DNA from: Nymphaea colorata | Taxonomy: Eukaryota; Streptophyta; Magnoliopsida; Nymphaeales; Nymphaeaceae | Length of the DNA: 64,000 nucleotides | NCBI RefSeq assembly: GCF_008831285.2 | Contig: NC_045139.1 | Span: forward strand, 25,958,412-26,022,411 | Reading direction: 5' to 3' | In this document: positions 12,464 to 23,896 of the stretch, one piece after another | How positions within the stretch are numbered: position 1 is the first letter of the stretch | Layout: the number at the start of each line of letters is the position of its first letter | The notes under the pieces: model-generated | What the model was told of the DNA's origin: nothing | The model's database searches: none | Seen by the model: only the letters and a program-made list of their open reading frames with translations | Made by a program: the position numbers and the translations under genes

Positions 12464-13938
12464 ATTAAAATGACCTGTTTTTTTTTCCAAATTTTGTGTC
12501 ACTAAAAAACATCTTAAAAGGTGCATTTGGTGATGACTAATTACTCTATAGTTTCCAGCAACAAAATGCACATTTTGCAACTGATTTGATAACACAAAAT
12601 AAAAAACAAACAACCATAAAATTTTTTGGTTGATTTATATATATATATATATATATATGCTTACTTATAATACCAACAAAAAATAAATAGCGGAAATTCC
12701 TACTCACCGACTTTTAAAATTAATTATATTTTTTCAACCAAATATTTTAGTTGTTCTTTAGAAAGCTATGACGTTCTATCTTCCTTTTTAGAAAACAGAC
12801 ATAAATATTGAAATCTTAACTATATGAAGTTTGAACGTCGATCCCAACTAGAAGTGAGATTTGCATGATTAAAGCTAGAAATCAGTATTTTCCATGTTAT
12901 GGAGCTACTAACATGGGGAAGATATGTTCCCTCCTTCTATCAGAGGGGCGTTTTGGTAATTATATAAAAAAATGAGTTCTACTTTTACCCATGTCGGAAG
13001 GAGGAACTTCATGTAAGGGTATTTTGGTCATTTCAAACTCATAACATATGGACCAGAGAAAATCACCCATATCAGTTGGTCTAACTTAAATAAAGCAACA
13101 TTAATCAAGTATAAATTTTTTGGAAGGGGAGCAAACTTAAGGGTTTGATACCCGAAGACTTACGGCTAAGTCCAGATCTGGGTCCATGAATCCGATTGAA
13201 TGAACCAGGTCAGATTTGGTAATGAATAAAGGAAATACTGAAATTTGGAGAGCTGTGGATTATTGGCAGCTGTTGGTGGGGCTGGTGAGCTCGTATAGGT
13301 ATGAAGGGCGAGAAGTGGAGCTGAACCTGGCGAAATCGGAGGCGAAGATGCTCAAGGATGCGATCGAGGGGAAGGCGTGGAGCGATGAGGACCTCATCCG
13401 TATCTTTACCACCAGGAGCAAGGCGCAGCTCAAAGCCACCGTCAACAAATACAACGATGATTATAACACCTTCCTAACCAAGGTCTCTCTCTCTCTCTCT
13501 CAACAAAATAAACAATCTTTTGAATATAAAAAAGCACGAAATTAAATGTATTGATATTCACCTACTGTCAATATAGTTGAGTGACTCATACATGGCACAT
13601 GCATAGGTCATAATTAAGAGAAAACGAGGAAAAGGTATTTTCATAATTTATTAAAAAAAATGTCCTTAATAGTTTATAAAAAAAATTCTTTTTTAGTGTG
13701 AATTACGAGTATTTTAGTCATTAACCATACTTTTGCACGAAAATTTATGTACAGTATGGCGCATATAACTAGGTAGGGTCATAGTTGCCAGTACCATGGT
13801 TTTACCCATTTGAAAGTCATTTCACTTTACTCACCAAATAGTTTGTTGATATTTCTAAAATGAAAGATCCACAAGGAGAAAAATGCGACCAAAGATTTCA
13901 GTCATCTAGCATTAATTAATTATAACTTTCTCTCTTTC

Positions 13939-13975
<37 letters not shown>

Positions 13976-16023
13976 GTGGCCTTTATGTAAAATCTTTGTA
14001 ATAAATTATTTTGGTTGTTGATCTTTCTAAAATGAAAGAATGGAAGAAAATCAAAGAGAAAAATGAGACTCAAATATTTCAGTCATCTAGCATTAATTAA
14101 TTATGACTTTCTCTCTTTCATTTTTTCTGAGTTTTTCATTTTTTAAATATCATCGACTAAGATTATTTCTTAAAAGTCATGCACATGGGAGTCTTGTACC
14201 TACCAATTTTTATCTTGAAAATATCAAGAGCCAAGATGATTCATTGTAGATCATGGACCTAAGGGTCATGGACCTACCAATAGAAAAATTGGTAGGCAGT
14301 TGACCCTTAGGTATATGACCTGTATGGAATCATCTTAGTTGTTGATGTTTTAAAGATGTAAAACTGAAACAAAATTAATGAGAAAAATGAAATATAATAT
14401 TTTAATCATCTAACATTATTAGCCATTTTTTTCCTTGAATTCATGTTCTTACGTTTCTTCTTCTTACATGTTTTGATTTTCTGTGATCACTCTCACACTT
14501 CATATCACACAATTTTTTGTCTTTCTTTCGTGCTAAGGACTACCGACCCCACGTATCTGTAACTGCTCTATTTGATTCAATCTGGCATTTTTCCATGCCA
14601 ATAGGATTTCTTGGTGGAAATTAAGAAAAAACTGCAGCGATTGATATTGTCCTATGCACCTGATTATTATTTCAGGACTTGAAGGAAAACCCAGATGATA
14701 AATTTCTCTACGCATTGCGGGCAGTGATCAAATCCATCTATGACCCTCACAAGTATTTCGCAAAGGTATGTGTTCCTTCCTCTTCTTCCCATTGCCATAC
14801 GTATACATGTTTAGCCGTTCAATCTTCAGATTTCATGTCATGAAGGCCAACGTTCTTAACTAAATGTAAGGATAACTTCAAATCAAGCAGGAAACTCAAA
14901 AATCAATTTTGAAGTTTAATATGGCTCACGACATAGATTGCACGTATTCATCTCTCATGTCAAGGGTCTGTGTAGATTGCTTCTTTATACTTTGCAACAT
15001 ATATATGTACATGCATATACATAGACAAATACATCCCAGGCAAAGGAGTCTAAAAATTTTTCTTCAAGAGGACAAACTATCTTTTTTCCAAAATTTTTTG
15101 TGGGGCTAAATAATAAGTTTACAAAAATTTTACGTTAGTCAAACTCATAATTTTAAAAATTGTAGCATGTATTTTTCTTTTTTCCAAATTTCAGTTCATT
15201 TACCCCGGCATACACCGAATGCAAAGAGCCTGATAAACTTGAGTATAAGTGTGTGTGCGTGTGTGTGTATATATAAGAAAATTGAATGGTGATTCTAGTT
15301 TTTTAAAGTCACTCAGTCATCTAATGTACACTGTCTAATCCAACATAATGGATAGCTAAGAGGAAAATAAAATGAAAAATGTGATAAACATTTTTATCAT
15401 TTAATATTAGTTCACATATTTTTCTCCTGGTTTTTTCTCTCAATCATCCATTTGCATTAGATGAATGATCTTGGTTAGATGACTTTGTGATATAAATATA
15501 TATATATATATATATTATGTATTCACTTTCATCACCTTCCACGTGTTAGTCATTCGTTACCCCATGTGCGTGAGACCGAATAACATTCTTGTTCCGCAAA
15601 GCTAAGGTGCTTTATTTGCCTTTGGGCTTAATATGTCAATATTCACGACCAATTAGATACATATCAATCAGCAAAACCTTTAGACACTTTGATTATATGC
15701 ACTAATAATATGTGCGCCTATATTAGTTTCTTCTATTGGAACTGTTTGATTCTTATCGGGTTCATGAGCTGCATCAAACAGTGACTCTCTCTCTCTCTTT
15801 GTTCATCGGAACATAGGTGCTGCGACAAGCAATACACCAGAAAGGAACTGATGAAGATGCACTGACGCGGGTGATAGTGACGCGTGCCGAGTTCGATCTC
15901 AAGGAGATACAAGAAGAGTTCTTCAAGAGAAACAGTGTCACTGTTGATGAAGCCATTGGAAAGGTTACCTCTGGTGATTACAAGGACTTCATCCTTGCCT
16001 TGCTAGGAACTGGCAATTACTAG
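10240..16023 (+). CDS. annexin, RJ4/D8-like (six exons, 316 aa)
   Basis: Exons are 10240-10315, 11585-11730, 12180-12398, 13270-13482, 14676-14765 and 15817-16023; joined they stay in frame for 316 codons plus TAG, the normal plant annexin length. The protein should bind acidic membrane phospholipids in a Ca2+-dependent way at the cytosolic face of membranes. Four annexin repeats are visible. Repeat 1 has the plant GWGTDE loop (residues 26-31) and its distal ligand Glu68, with His40 as in other plant annexins. Repeat 2 has no type-II loop, as usual in plants. Repeat 3 reads EGKAWSDED (180-188). Repeat 4 reads [12 protein letters not shown] (256-267), but the position 39 residues after GT, normally Asp, is Val298. 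Wording such as [24 protein letters not shown] and [14 protein letters not shown] is closest to the RJ4/D8 group. Four introns are GT-AG; intron 3 begins GC. The start was chosen for the typical MATxxxP opening and the TATA box 95 bp upstream. Confidence 0.93.
10899..11183 (+). other. GC-rich island with open frame in annexin intron 1
   Basis: About 280 bp in the middle of intron 1 are clearly GC-richer than the surrounding DNA and stay open on both strands (94 codons on plus, 77 on minus). Neither frame gives a domain that I recognise. It could be a captured gene fragment, a lost exon or chance. It is not needed for the annexin frame. Confidence 0.35.
11290..11480 (-). mobile_element. degenerate hAT-type MITE (GGGGCGGAG family) in intron 1
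   Basis: On the minus strand it starts TGAGGGTGGAGCCATAAAAT, matching the start of the intact copy at 4253 (CAGGGGCGGAGCCAAAATTT), and ends in a GGGCT-rich segment like the copy's right end. The ends are eroded and no TSD is visible. Confidence 0.55.
11892..12055. mobile_element. Tourist/PIF-like MITE in annexin intron 2
   Basis: The ends are long inverted repeats: the left reads GGGCAGTTTGGCATTAGGAA and the right, on the other strand, GGCCTTGTTTGGCATTAGGA. The body is about 164 bp and non-coding. A related element of about 159 bp with GGGGCTGTTTGGTAATAGGG lies at 28475-28633. The GGGCxxTTTGG ends suggest PIF/Harbinger, but I could not find a clean 3-bp TSD. Confidence 0.7.
12399..12400 (+). 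other. non-canonical GC splice donor of annexin intron 3
   Basis: The exon must end after the conserved SGDFRK segment (AGAAAG, 12393-12398), because exon 4 starts with LLVGLV after TTGGCAG at 13269. The next two bases are GC (GCATGA), and no GT that keeps the frame lies nearby. GC-AG is the commonest minor variant of U2-type introns. Confidence 0.8.
12425..12463. repeat. (AT)n(AG)n compound microsatellite
   Basis: An AT run passes directly into an AG run shortly after the GC donor of annexin intron 3. A further AT run lies at about 12637-12658 in the same intron. Confidence 0.9.
12892..13052. repeat. possible foldback element in annexin intron 3
   Basis: The ends are imperfect inverted copies (CCATGTTATGGAG and, on the other strand, CCATATGTTATGAG). 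Internal GTTCCCTCCTTC and GGAAGGAGGAAC also pair. The arms are too diverged for a firm call. Confidence 0.4.
13845..14424. repeat. three diverged direct copies in annexin intron 4
   Basis: The sequence TTGTTGAT-TTTCTAAAATGAAAGA ... TTTCAGTCATCTAGCATTAATTAATTA occurs at about 13845-13925 and again at about 14016-14103; a weaker third copy (TTGTTGATGTTTTAAAGATG ... ATCATCTAACATTATTAG) lies at about 14339-14424. The first two are separated by an (AT)n run. The foldback at 14218-14352 sits between copies two and three. Confidence 0.75.
14218..14352. repeat. long inverted repeat (foldback MITE or miRNA-like hairpin)
   Basis: The inner arms 14257-14281 and 14288-14312 pair over 12 bp (ACCTAAGGGTCA) and 9 bp (CCTACCAAT) around a 4-nt mismatch, with a 6-nt loop. 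Pairing continues outward through AAGATGATTC to about 60 nt per arm. It would form a strong hairpin in the annexin pre-mRNA. A degenerate extra copy of the arm lies just upstream (ends TACCTACCAAT, about 14208). Confidence 0.75.
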
Positions 16024-16720
16024 TTCTAAGAAGCATTGTCACAAGCTCAAACGATACTTCTGTGTTTCTTTTGATGGTTATAACTATATTAGGGTTTCGG
16101 ACTTTTTGTTGGGCAGTAAGATGAATTGCTATTTTTGCTATATCTTTCTTTTTGCTGTATCTTTCCAAGTATTTGTAACCATTGGTAGTCATGTATGAGC
16201 TTTAGCGTAATATTATTGAACACATTGTTCCCAGCACAAAAGTTGATGCTTAAACTCAAGCGTCCGATCATCATATTGTATTTATCCAATCTGCAGTACG
16301 GTCGTCTGATCTCTCCAGATCGGATGGCTTGGATAGGTGGATGCATCGGGATGATTTCACCATCGGGCAAAATCGATTCCACATATATATATATTTATAT
16401 ATATGGTTTAATTTGAATGGAAATTGATCTTGGAAATAATTTGATGGACAAATGGTTTAAGACGATTCACAGATGCGTGGTCAAATTTGTCTGACGTACA
16501 AACGGTTCTACACAAGTTCGTGGGTAAAGTTTGTACGTAATTCCAACAACAGAGTTTGAGGGCCTTCAAGCACTTCGAAAATGGATATGGTCTTCGGACG
16601 TGTTTGATTGCCCAATAACATACCCATTCAAACGCATATATCATGAGTATATCCTGTAAGATTACGCTTGGCGCATAACGTGTGCAAACTTTCTAAATCA
16701 AGCCTTGTTCAAGAGGACTG
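16024..16720. other. annexin 3' flank
   Basis: The 3' UTR and flank follow directly on the TAG stop. AT-rich poly(A)-signal-like sequence is present (for example AATATTATTG near 16209). A GATC-rich patch at 16262-16330 contains paired CCGATC/GATCGG words. No further gene was recognised. Confidence 0.5.
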
Positions 16721-17000
16721 AACACGTAGAATTTTAGCCATGAATAATTCATGCATTTGAAATCAATTACACATGCTTCAAGCAGTGGTGGAACCAAAAC
16801 ATTTAACTAGAGGGGCACTCGTTTAAAAATACTCATATCTGGTAGTCACACACACACATATATATATACATAAACACGTATAATTTTAGCCATGAATAAT
16901 TCACGCATTTGAAATCAATTACACATGCTTCAAGCAGTGGCGGAACCAAAACATTTAACTAGAGGGGCACTCGTTTAAAAATACTTATATCTGGTAGTCA
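16721..17000. repeat. 128-bp direct duplication carrying a GTGGCGGAACC element end
   Basis: Units 16721-16848 and 16873-17000 are nearly identical, from AACACGTA through TTTTAGCCATGAATAATTCA and AGCAGTGGYGGAACCAAAAC to ATATCTGGTAGTCA. Both then run into CACA or TATATA repeats. The GGCGGAACCAAAA ... AGGGGCACTC-TTTAAAAATACT part recurs at the very end of the window (63935-64000), so the unit contains part of a dispersed element. Confidence 0.85.
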
Positions 17001-18224
17001 TATATATAGATACTTATTTAAAAATAAAAAAAAATTAAAAGACTGATGTGGACAACTGCTCTCCACTGGCTTCAAGAATTTAGTTCTTTGTGACTGATGA
17101 CATGGCAAGCAGGTGGTAGGAAGAACATGTGAAGCATATCTCTTGAGGAGGCATAGCAGTAGAAAAAAGCATGAGTGGGGAAGCCAGTTGTCCATGCACA
17201 AGTCTTGTAAAATGTGTTTATTTATATTGGTTTGTGTTTTATTCTTTTGAAACCAATACAATTTTAGAATCATTATTTTCATTTTTAAAAGTTGGGAATC
17301 GCATTATCAAACAAACAATTTTGATTTTGGAATTATAAGCTCATTCCAAAATCAGAATTCGAAATAATGATCCCATCATGGAGCCCCTTCCTACCAACCA
17401 CTGACCCTTCGTCATATTCGAAAAGTAATTTTTGTTACCATTATTCTTTTTATTGTTTATGTTCAAGATTTTAGTTACGGTAATAAGTCACATTTTTTTT
17501 TTCAAAGAAACTAGTGAAAATACAATTTTTATTGACCCGTTTTAAAGGGCCAAACCACAAAAGAAGGTGCAAATGAAGGGCTTAGTAATGTCAAGGTTTT
17601 ATGTTGTTTTCTTGTATCAAAAGGTATCTTTTTATGTTAAGAGGCACAACATGGCCGGATTGCGTACATTACCCAGTGGTGACATTATCTTTTTGTGCTT
17701 AAAATGCAATAGGAATTCTATATTAACTAACATATATTGGGTTCATATCAGATATAAAGATTGATCCATAGTTGGTTAAAACTCGATCAAATCTTTTTTA
17801 AAAGTTTTTCACAATGGAAAAACAGAAAAAAAAAAAAGTGTGGTACATGAAGTTCTAATTTAAAAGATATGAGACAAATATAATTGGCTTACCATCCAAG
17901 TTAATTAGTTTATTTATGCTAATAAAAGGTCTGATATATTTTATTGAGAAGCTAAAGAAAGAACTTGGTGCCATTAATTTATGGCGGAATTATCATGCAT
18001 ATTTTAAAATTTATTGAAAATGGTCATTGACAAAGTGATGAACTACTAAAAAAAAACAATGCTTATGAAGAAACATAATACTTAAGTTGTTTGACTCTAT
18101 AAAACAAAAACTAATGCCGGCAAAGAAACGTTATTCTTAAATTACTATGAAATCCACGAAACAATTAGGAACGGAAGAATTGCCAACGGTCTACCTCACT
18201 CGTAAGAGAACGACCTGTATAATC
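17001..18224. other. intergenic DNA, no gene recognised
   Basis: AT-rich sequence with short frames only. I see no domain, inverted repeat or retroelement motif. Confidence 0.5.
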
Positions 18225-18620
18225 AGTCGAGCAAATTCAAACTTGCTCGGTTAAATTTAAGTCAGCTCGACTTTTTGTTAAACAAATCGAATTCGAGTTT
18301 AACTGAAAACTCAAACTTATAAACAAGTCGAGCTCGAGTTGGCGTGACCGGTTATAAAACCTTACTTTTCAGGTGGCACTGTCGATTAAACTCAATTATG
18401 AATTATTTTTTCTCTTTTATAATTTTCAAACTTAAAATGAAAAAAAGGTAGAGAGATTAGGTCGAATGGGAAGTTAATAAAAAAGTCGAGCTCGAGTTGC
18501 AATTCTGTCTATGAAGTCAAGCTCAGGTTGATTGACTCGAATTTGAGGCGAGCTCGAGCTAAGTAAGATCAGAACAAGATACGAGTCGAGTCAAGTTTAA
18601 GAAGTTCGGTTAGGCTCGTA
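18225..18620. repeat. GAGCTCGA-rich degenerate repeat block
   Basis: Repeated words such as GTCGAGCTCGAGTT, CAGCTCGAC and GAGGCGAGCTCGAGC recur over about 400 bp. The same words fill the hAT-like element at 62356-63371, so this is probably an old relative. No clean ends or TSD were found. Confidence 0.5.
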
Positions 18621-18865
18621 TAATGGGGACTTTCGGAGGAACGGAAATTTGAAGAAAACGGAACACTGTTTTGGTAAAATCGTGCGGCCAGAATATTCGA
18701 TGAGGTATTCGGTAATCTTATTTTTTGTGCGGGAGAAAGAGAAACAAGAGGCGCAAAAGAGAAAGGGGGACTACCGCTGCTTGTCCGTCTCCATAAATTT
18801 TCTTCTCCATTTTCGTTTTAATTATCAAAATAAATAAATAGGAAAAAGAAATAGAGGCGGTAGTT

Positions 18866-18871
18866 TATAAA
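18866..18871 (+). promoter_or_regulatory. likely TATA box of the RING-finger gene
   Basis: TATAAA, in the context GTTTATAAAGG, lies about 260 bp before the chosen start codon. The sequence between is CT-rich, as in many plant 5' UTRs. Confidence 0.5.
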
Positions 18872-18974
18872 GGAGATGTCCTTTCCTCTCATGGTCGCCA
18901 ATACCTCTCTGGTTTGGCCAACCCCTAAACGCTCTCTCTCTCTTGCTCTTCCTTTCCCTCTCCCTCTCTCTTCG

Positions 18975-19046
18975 GTTGATGGGCAGGGACTGAATCTCCC
19001 TCTCTCTCTCTCCACCTCTCTCGTCTGTTGATGGGCAAGGACTGAA
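18975..19046 (+). repeat. 20-bp direct repeat in the CT-rich 5' UTR
   Basis: GTTGATGGGCAGGGACTGAA at 18975-18994 returns at 19027-19046 with one mismatch, separated by a (CT)n tract. Slippage within the leader is the simplest origin. Confidence 0.85.
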
Positions 19047-19129
19047 CAGAAGAGCGTGAACAGCGGAATAGACCTAGTATCGCTTCCCCTTTATTTGGTC
19101 CATTTCTATACCCTGTTGCCCTATCCTTA

Positions 19130-22100
19130 ATGGAGCTCATCACCGAAGGAATCTCTCTTCTCACCGTAGACGAGGTAAGATTTCGATCGCAATCACAGCA
19201 TTCCCTTCTATTTCTCTAGCTTTCTTTCTTTCTTTTTGGGGCTAGGTTGGCGTATTTCTTGGTCCATTGGTTGGTGCAGAAAATGAAACTTGATTTGCAA
19301 GATTTGTGTATGGAGAGAGAGTTTTAGTGGCATACTTTGGGCAGAATTTGGTGAAATACATGAATGGTGGTGTCGGATGTTGAAAGATCCTAAAGCATAT
19401 GAATTCGCAAATTAGTTGTAGACCTATGAGCTTGCGTGGGAACCCACACGAATTGGGTTTTTCCTTTTCTTGTGTCTTACCTTGAAGAAATTCGTGTTAT
19501 GATCTTGCTAGGACGATTTATTGGCTTTTTATCAGGGGATTCTTCCTCTTTCCTCGGAGTTACATCTCATGTGTGGTAAAAGAACACATTATCTCATGGT
19601 ATTCCTCATGCACCCTGAAGATCTTTACATGGAATAGATCGACGGCACAAGATTTTCTCTTTCTGAATTATTTGAATATTATGAAGATCAGCATTGGTAG
19701 AAAGGGAAACTTAGGAAGCGTGGTTGTTTCAGTCTTATGTGAGACGAGGTGAAAAGATTTCGAGAAATGAAAACAGGGACGAATGTTAAACCATAAGGGA
19801 CCTTGCTGTTTTGAGTATTAAAAGGTTTAAAATTTAACATTTTTTTCTCAGCTTATCCACTTAATATATATTTCAGAAAAAGTTTGTTTTGGAAAATTTT
19901 AGACCTCAATGAGAACTCCGTATATACAAGAGTATCAATTTGCACAAACTGTGCTTGGTTAACATCATTACAACTTGTACACATCATTAGATGAACTTTT
20001 TGACAAAATAGGTGGCTACAATGCATATAACCTTCTAAAAGAAGCTCAGCGCTAGCCATGTATCATGAACTTTAATACGCCAAGGAGTTGATTCTATGAA
20101 ATTCATAAGCAAACAAACAAAATTCTTTGATGTAAAATTAAGTTTTTAGGTTTGATATAGAGATAATAGATGATGGACAGAAATAGATGCACGGGCATGC
20201 ATGAATTCTATCAAACACATGCATCAGATGCATGCAACTAACAAGAATCAGGTGAAATGAGTCGGCTGAAAATTAAGACATTAGGGTGTGGGACAGAGAT
20301 CAGGGATGCAAGATATATGCAATGATCCTGTGGTTACTTAGTGAAAAACCGCTCTTCTTCATCTATAATGTTATGTCCTCTTTTAAGACTAAAATAGCAT
20401 GCACACACACACTCATATCAGCAACACACGTACAGAAACAATGATGCATACTACGGTAATGTGTGTAAGCGTGGTTTATTCCATTCTTTGTCTAAAGAAA
20501 ACTTTAACTTTAAAAAGAGAAAATAACTTTAGCTCATGTTGAATAGGTTTTCTGATATTTTCATGAAGGGAATTATAATATTATTAGCTGACTCTTGGAA
20601 AGCTACTTTGTATGTATCCATCTAAGAGTAATCTGATCAAATGTTTTTCATCAGTTAAACATGTGAGCATTAGTGTGTGTGTATATGTGTGAATGAGAGA
20701 GAGAGAGAGAAAGAGGTGTGGTAAAATGGAAAGGTGAGCATAGGTTTGTGTTTAAGGCAATCTTATCAAAGGCGTATCATAACGCGTATCGGTCGGGCCA
20801 ACCTCTACACCATACCATAAAGTATTATAACGTATCATGAACATATCATAAACTTATTTTTTAATTCATAAAAAAGAAAAATAGAAAAATTTAAATAAAA
20901 TATAAAAAATCATGAAAAATGTGATCTGCATGAAAAACTCATGACATGTGCAATGAACATTCATGATTCATCATTTGTAAGCCATAATATGTTAACAACA
21001 CATTAAGAAAATAAAACAAATACCTTCATAAAGTAAATAAAAACTTATGGTGACTTTAGAAGACAATAGAAATATACATAAAACTTGAAATTGGGAGATT
21101 TATGCCTTTTCCAGAAGAAAAAACAGAAAAGCGTTTTTTCCCAAAAATGATTAAGTTTCCCACAAGCAAATCTCCCTTCAAACGGATGATTTCTCTATCA
21201 AAATGATGATTTATTTGGCAATTTCTCTCCAAAGCCTGCAAAAACTCTCCATTTCATAGCTCTTTATGTAAACATAGAATGTTTCATTTGGTAGTTTTTA
21301 TTGATAGCATTTTACCATGGTTTGTCTCTACCACTTTTCCATTTGTGATCCTAACCTCTGCTTGTAATTCTTCTATACTATGGTGACTCATTTTTTGTTC
21401 AATTCCGACTCCTAATGATGTTCTCTGTTTTGTGTTGTTAATTGTGGTCTTTCATATGGTACTGTTTTGTGGCTGAGTTGTTGTTTCCCTTTTGCTGGCT
21501 GCTATTGCAGTCTTAGAGTTTGCTTGTGATTGTTCCAGTGTGCTTTCTCTAACAATGGCATGACTATATTATCTAAGTGTGCTTCCTAAGTGTAATGGAG
21601 AAAAAGGATGTTCCTAGTTTCTCTACATGCCTTATGAGTGGACGTGTGCATATGGTTTCTTGAATTTATCATTTGATAGCTTATCCATCACTAAGGCGTC
21701 TGCAATTAGTTTATCAAGGGGGTTGATCTACAGTCATCATGTTTTCTACATCAAAGAGCTAATGTACACAACATAATTATTAGAACAATTTGATAACTTT
21801 TATTAACTTTTTGTAAACCAAGAAATATGTTTATTGTTCACTTGTCTAATGTTCAAAAGCTTTATGAAGTTGGGACCTGAACGTGCTTTATGTTTTGCAT
21901 AAATATTGATCAATACTTTTGGGATTTCATTTCAAATTTATCAGGTATCAGAAGGAACATTAGCCACTGTGAGCCATGCTTCGTCCAAAGTCTACTGTGG
22001 AACTTGTGCAATTTGTTTGGAAGAGATATTGCTCGAAGAAATGGCTCACGTAAAAGGTTGTGAGCATGCTTATTGGTTTGTCTCCACATCTCAACCCCAC

Positions 22101-23896
22101 TAAGCTTATGTTATCCTATATTTATGTATTTCTCTTGTTTAACAATGTTTCTTAAAAATGGAAGGTAGAGGTATAGCAGGACTAACCATGGACATGGTCA
22201 ATGCTGTGTTGGCTGTGGTCCATACACCTATAGCTAGAAGAATTGAATAATGAACTTGGTCAACTTTGACCAAGTAACATTTCCATATATCTTTAAGTTT
22301 AAATTGGAAGAGTTTATGTTAATTTGGGCATGTTTATTACTTGGTCAGTTTGTGATTGTGATTGTATCACTTGCTATTTTGCTTGCTTAAAATTTTTGAA
22401 GCCATAATTTTATTTGTTATAATATCTATAGGCTATAGCCGTTTCTTCACAACCATGTGACAGAGAAATTTAGGAGGATCTGTCATTGTATAAATATTTG
22501 TGTTTCTAGTGAAAAAGAATATTACATGTAATTTCTGTTGTCTGAACATGAGTCTTTAGAATTTGATCGATATGGCCTTCTGTGTAGAAGGCAAAATCAG
22601 AGATCTGGGTGTAATAATTTTCCAGATTGTCTTATTTTTCTTAAGTCTTCTTTTATGGTTTCCAACGTTTTTGTGCTCACAAAGCTTTAGTTGGATGTGA
22701 GATGTAAATTTTTTGCCTTTCATCCTTTGGTGAGTAGAACTAGGTTGGCTTATTTTTGCCCTCTTCTTACATGTGCATTTGTCTTGTACACCTTCATCTC
22801 TTCTAACCTGAGCATGCGTAGAATGTAATCTCATTTTTCAGACATTACCATGCATACAGAAACACTTATGTAGATCGTACTATTGAAGCCCCTTGGCTTA
22901 TTCTGATGGTTGGTTGAAATGATCAAACTGGTATATGGTAAGTAAAAAAGATATTCGAGATCACACCCACCCAGTAACTTTTAGTCTTTAGACTGTTCGG
23001 TAATTGTATTTTATTTCATCTGCATACTTATGTTTGAATCTTTGATGGATAATTTTTTTTATTCAGATGCACCAGTGTTTAGCATAAATTAGAGTCAGAG
23101 GATTAACTGGCCGCTTCTTATTTGTACTTGGTCAGCTTTCACAAACATGAATACAGTTTTGCTACTGCATCTGAGTAAAAACAGGAATTGGTCTCAATAT
23201 GAAATTTTGTGGCAAGTGATACATGTCATTTTCTCTGCAACTGGACACAGGAGTAAACTGGGGGAGGCTTTTTTCTTGACTCGATTTCACTTTTCCTCTT
23301 CCTCTATACAGTGTGACTTGCATTTTGAGGTGGGCATCATATAACGCAGTACCCTGTTGTCCACAGTGCAAGATGCCTTTCTCTTCTCTAGGTGTCCACA
23401 GGTCCCTTGATGGCTGGTAAGTGTGGCTGCTATTTTTGCTTTTCTTTTTTGTTGTTTTACCTTTTGTGAATGGACAAGGTTTGGGTTGATTGTTCCCTCT
23501 GTTGCATGATGTTCATTCTTCGAGTCTTTTGTTCTTATCCTGCTATGCAGTGTCCATGACTATCTCGTCGAGGAAAGTGTTTGTCTGTTGCTACGTGCAC
23601 ATTGGTTTATGCCCTTGGCCATTGAATCACCACATGAGGTTGTTGAACAAGAGGATGTCGGGCCATATGAATATGATGATGATGAAGATGATGATCATGA
23701 TGATTACGAGGAAGCTTATTTTGGTCGTTCATCTAATTTACGAATTGGAAACAGAAGATGGGGGGATAGCGGTTATGTTAGAGGCGGACGAAAAGAAGCA
23801 AGGCCTATTCAAGATGTTGGGGCTGGTTCATCTCGTGGGCCTCGTAAGAAAGAAGGACCAAAGGGTAAGGCTGGTAGACGGGCTAGGAGAGCCTAA
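19130..23896 (+). CDS. C3HC4 RING-finger protein with acidic tract, probable E3 ubiquitin ligase
   Basis: Exons are 19130-19174, 21945-22075, 23312-23416 and 23551-23896; they join into 208 codons plus TAA. The RING domain has C36-x2-C39-x14-C54-x-H56-x2-C59-x2-C62-x12-C75-x2-C78, so all eight zinc ligands of a C3HC4 finger are present. Cys59 is made from TG at the end of exon 2 and T at the start of exon 3. After the RING come a conserved VHRSLDG and VEESVCLLLRAHWFMPL block (about 87-115), an Asp/Glu tract (134-148), LRIGNRRWGDSGYVR (157-171) and a basic tail ending RRARRA. The family is a small group of plant RING proteins; E2-dependent ubiquitin transfer is inferred from the domain, and substrates are unknown. 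The tail may be shorter than in relatives. The first exon is short (15 codons) and is the least certain part. Intron 1 is 2.8 kb and carries repeat-like sequence near 20760-21060. Confidence 0.9.

Noticed and set aside
14757-15816. Exon-like frame 14909-15109 in annexin intron 5
   Set aside because: Adding it would break the annexin frame and the conserved KYFAK-VLRQAI join; it has no homology.
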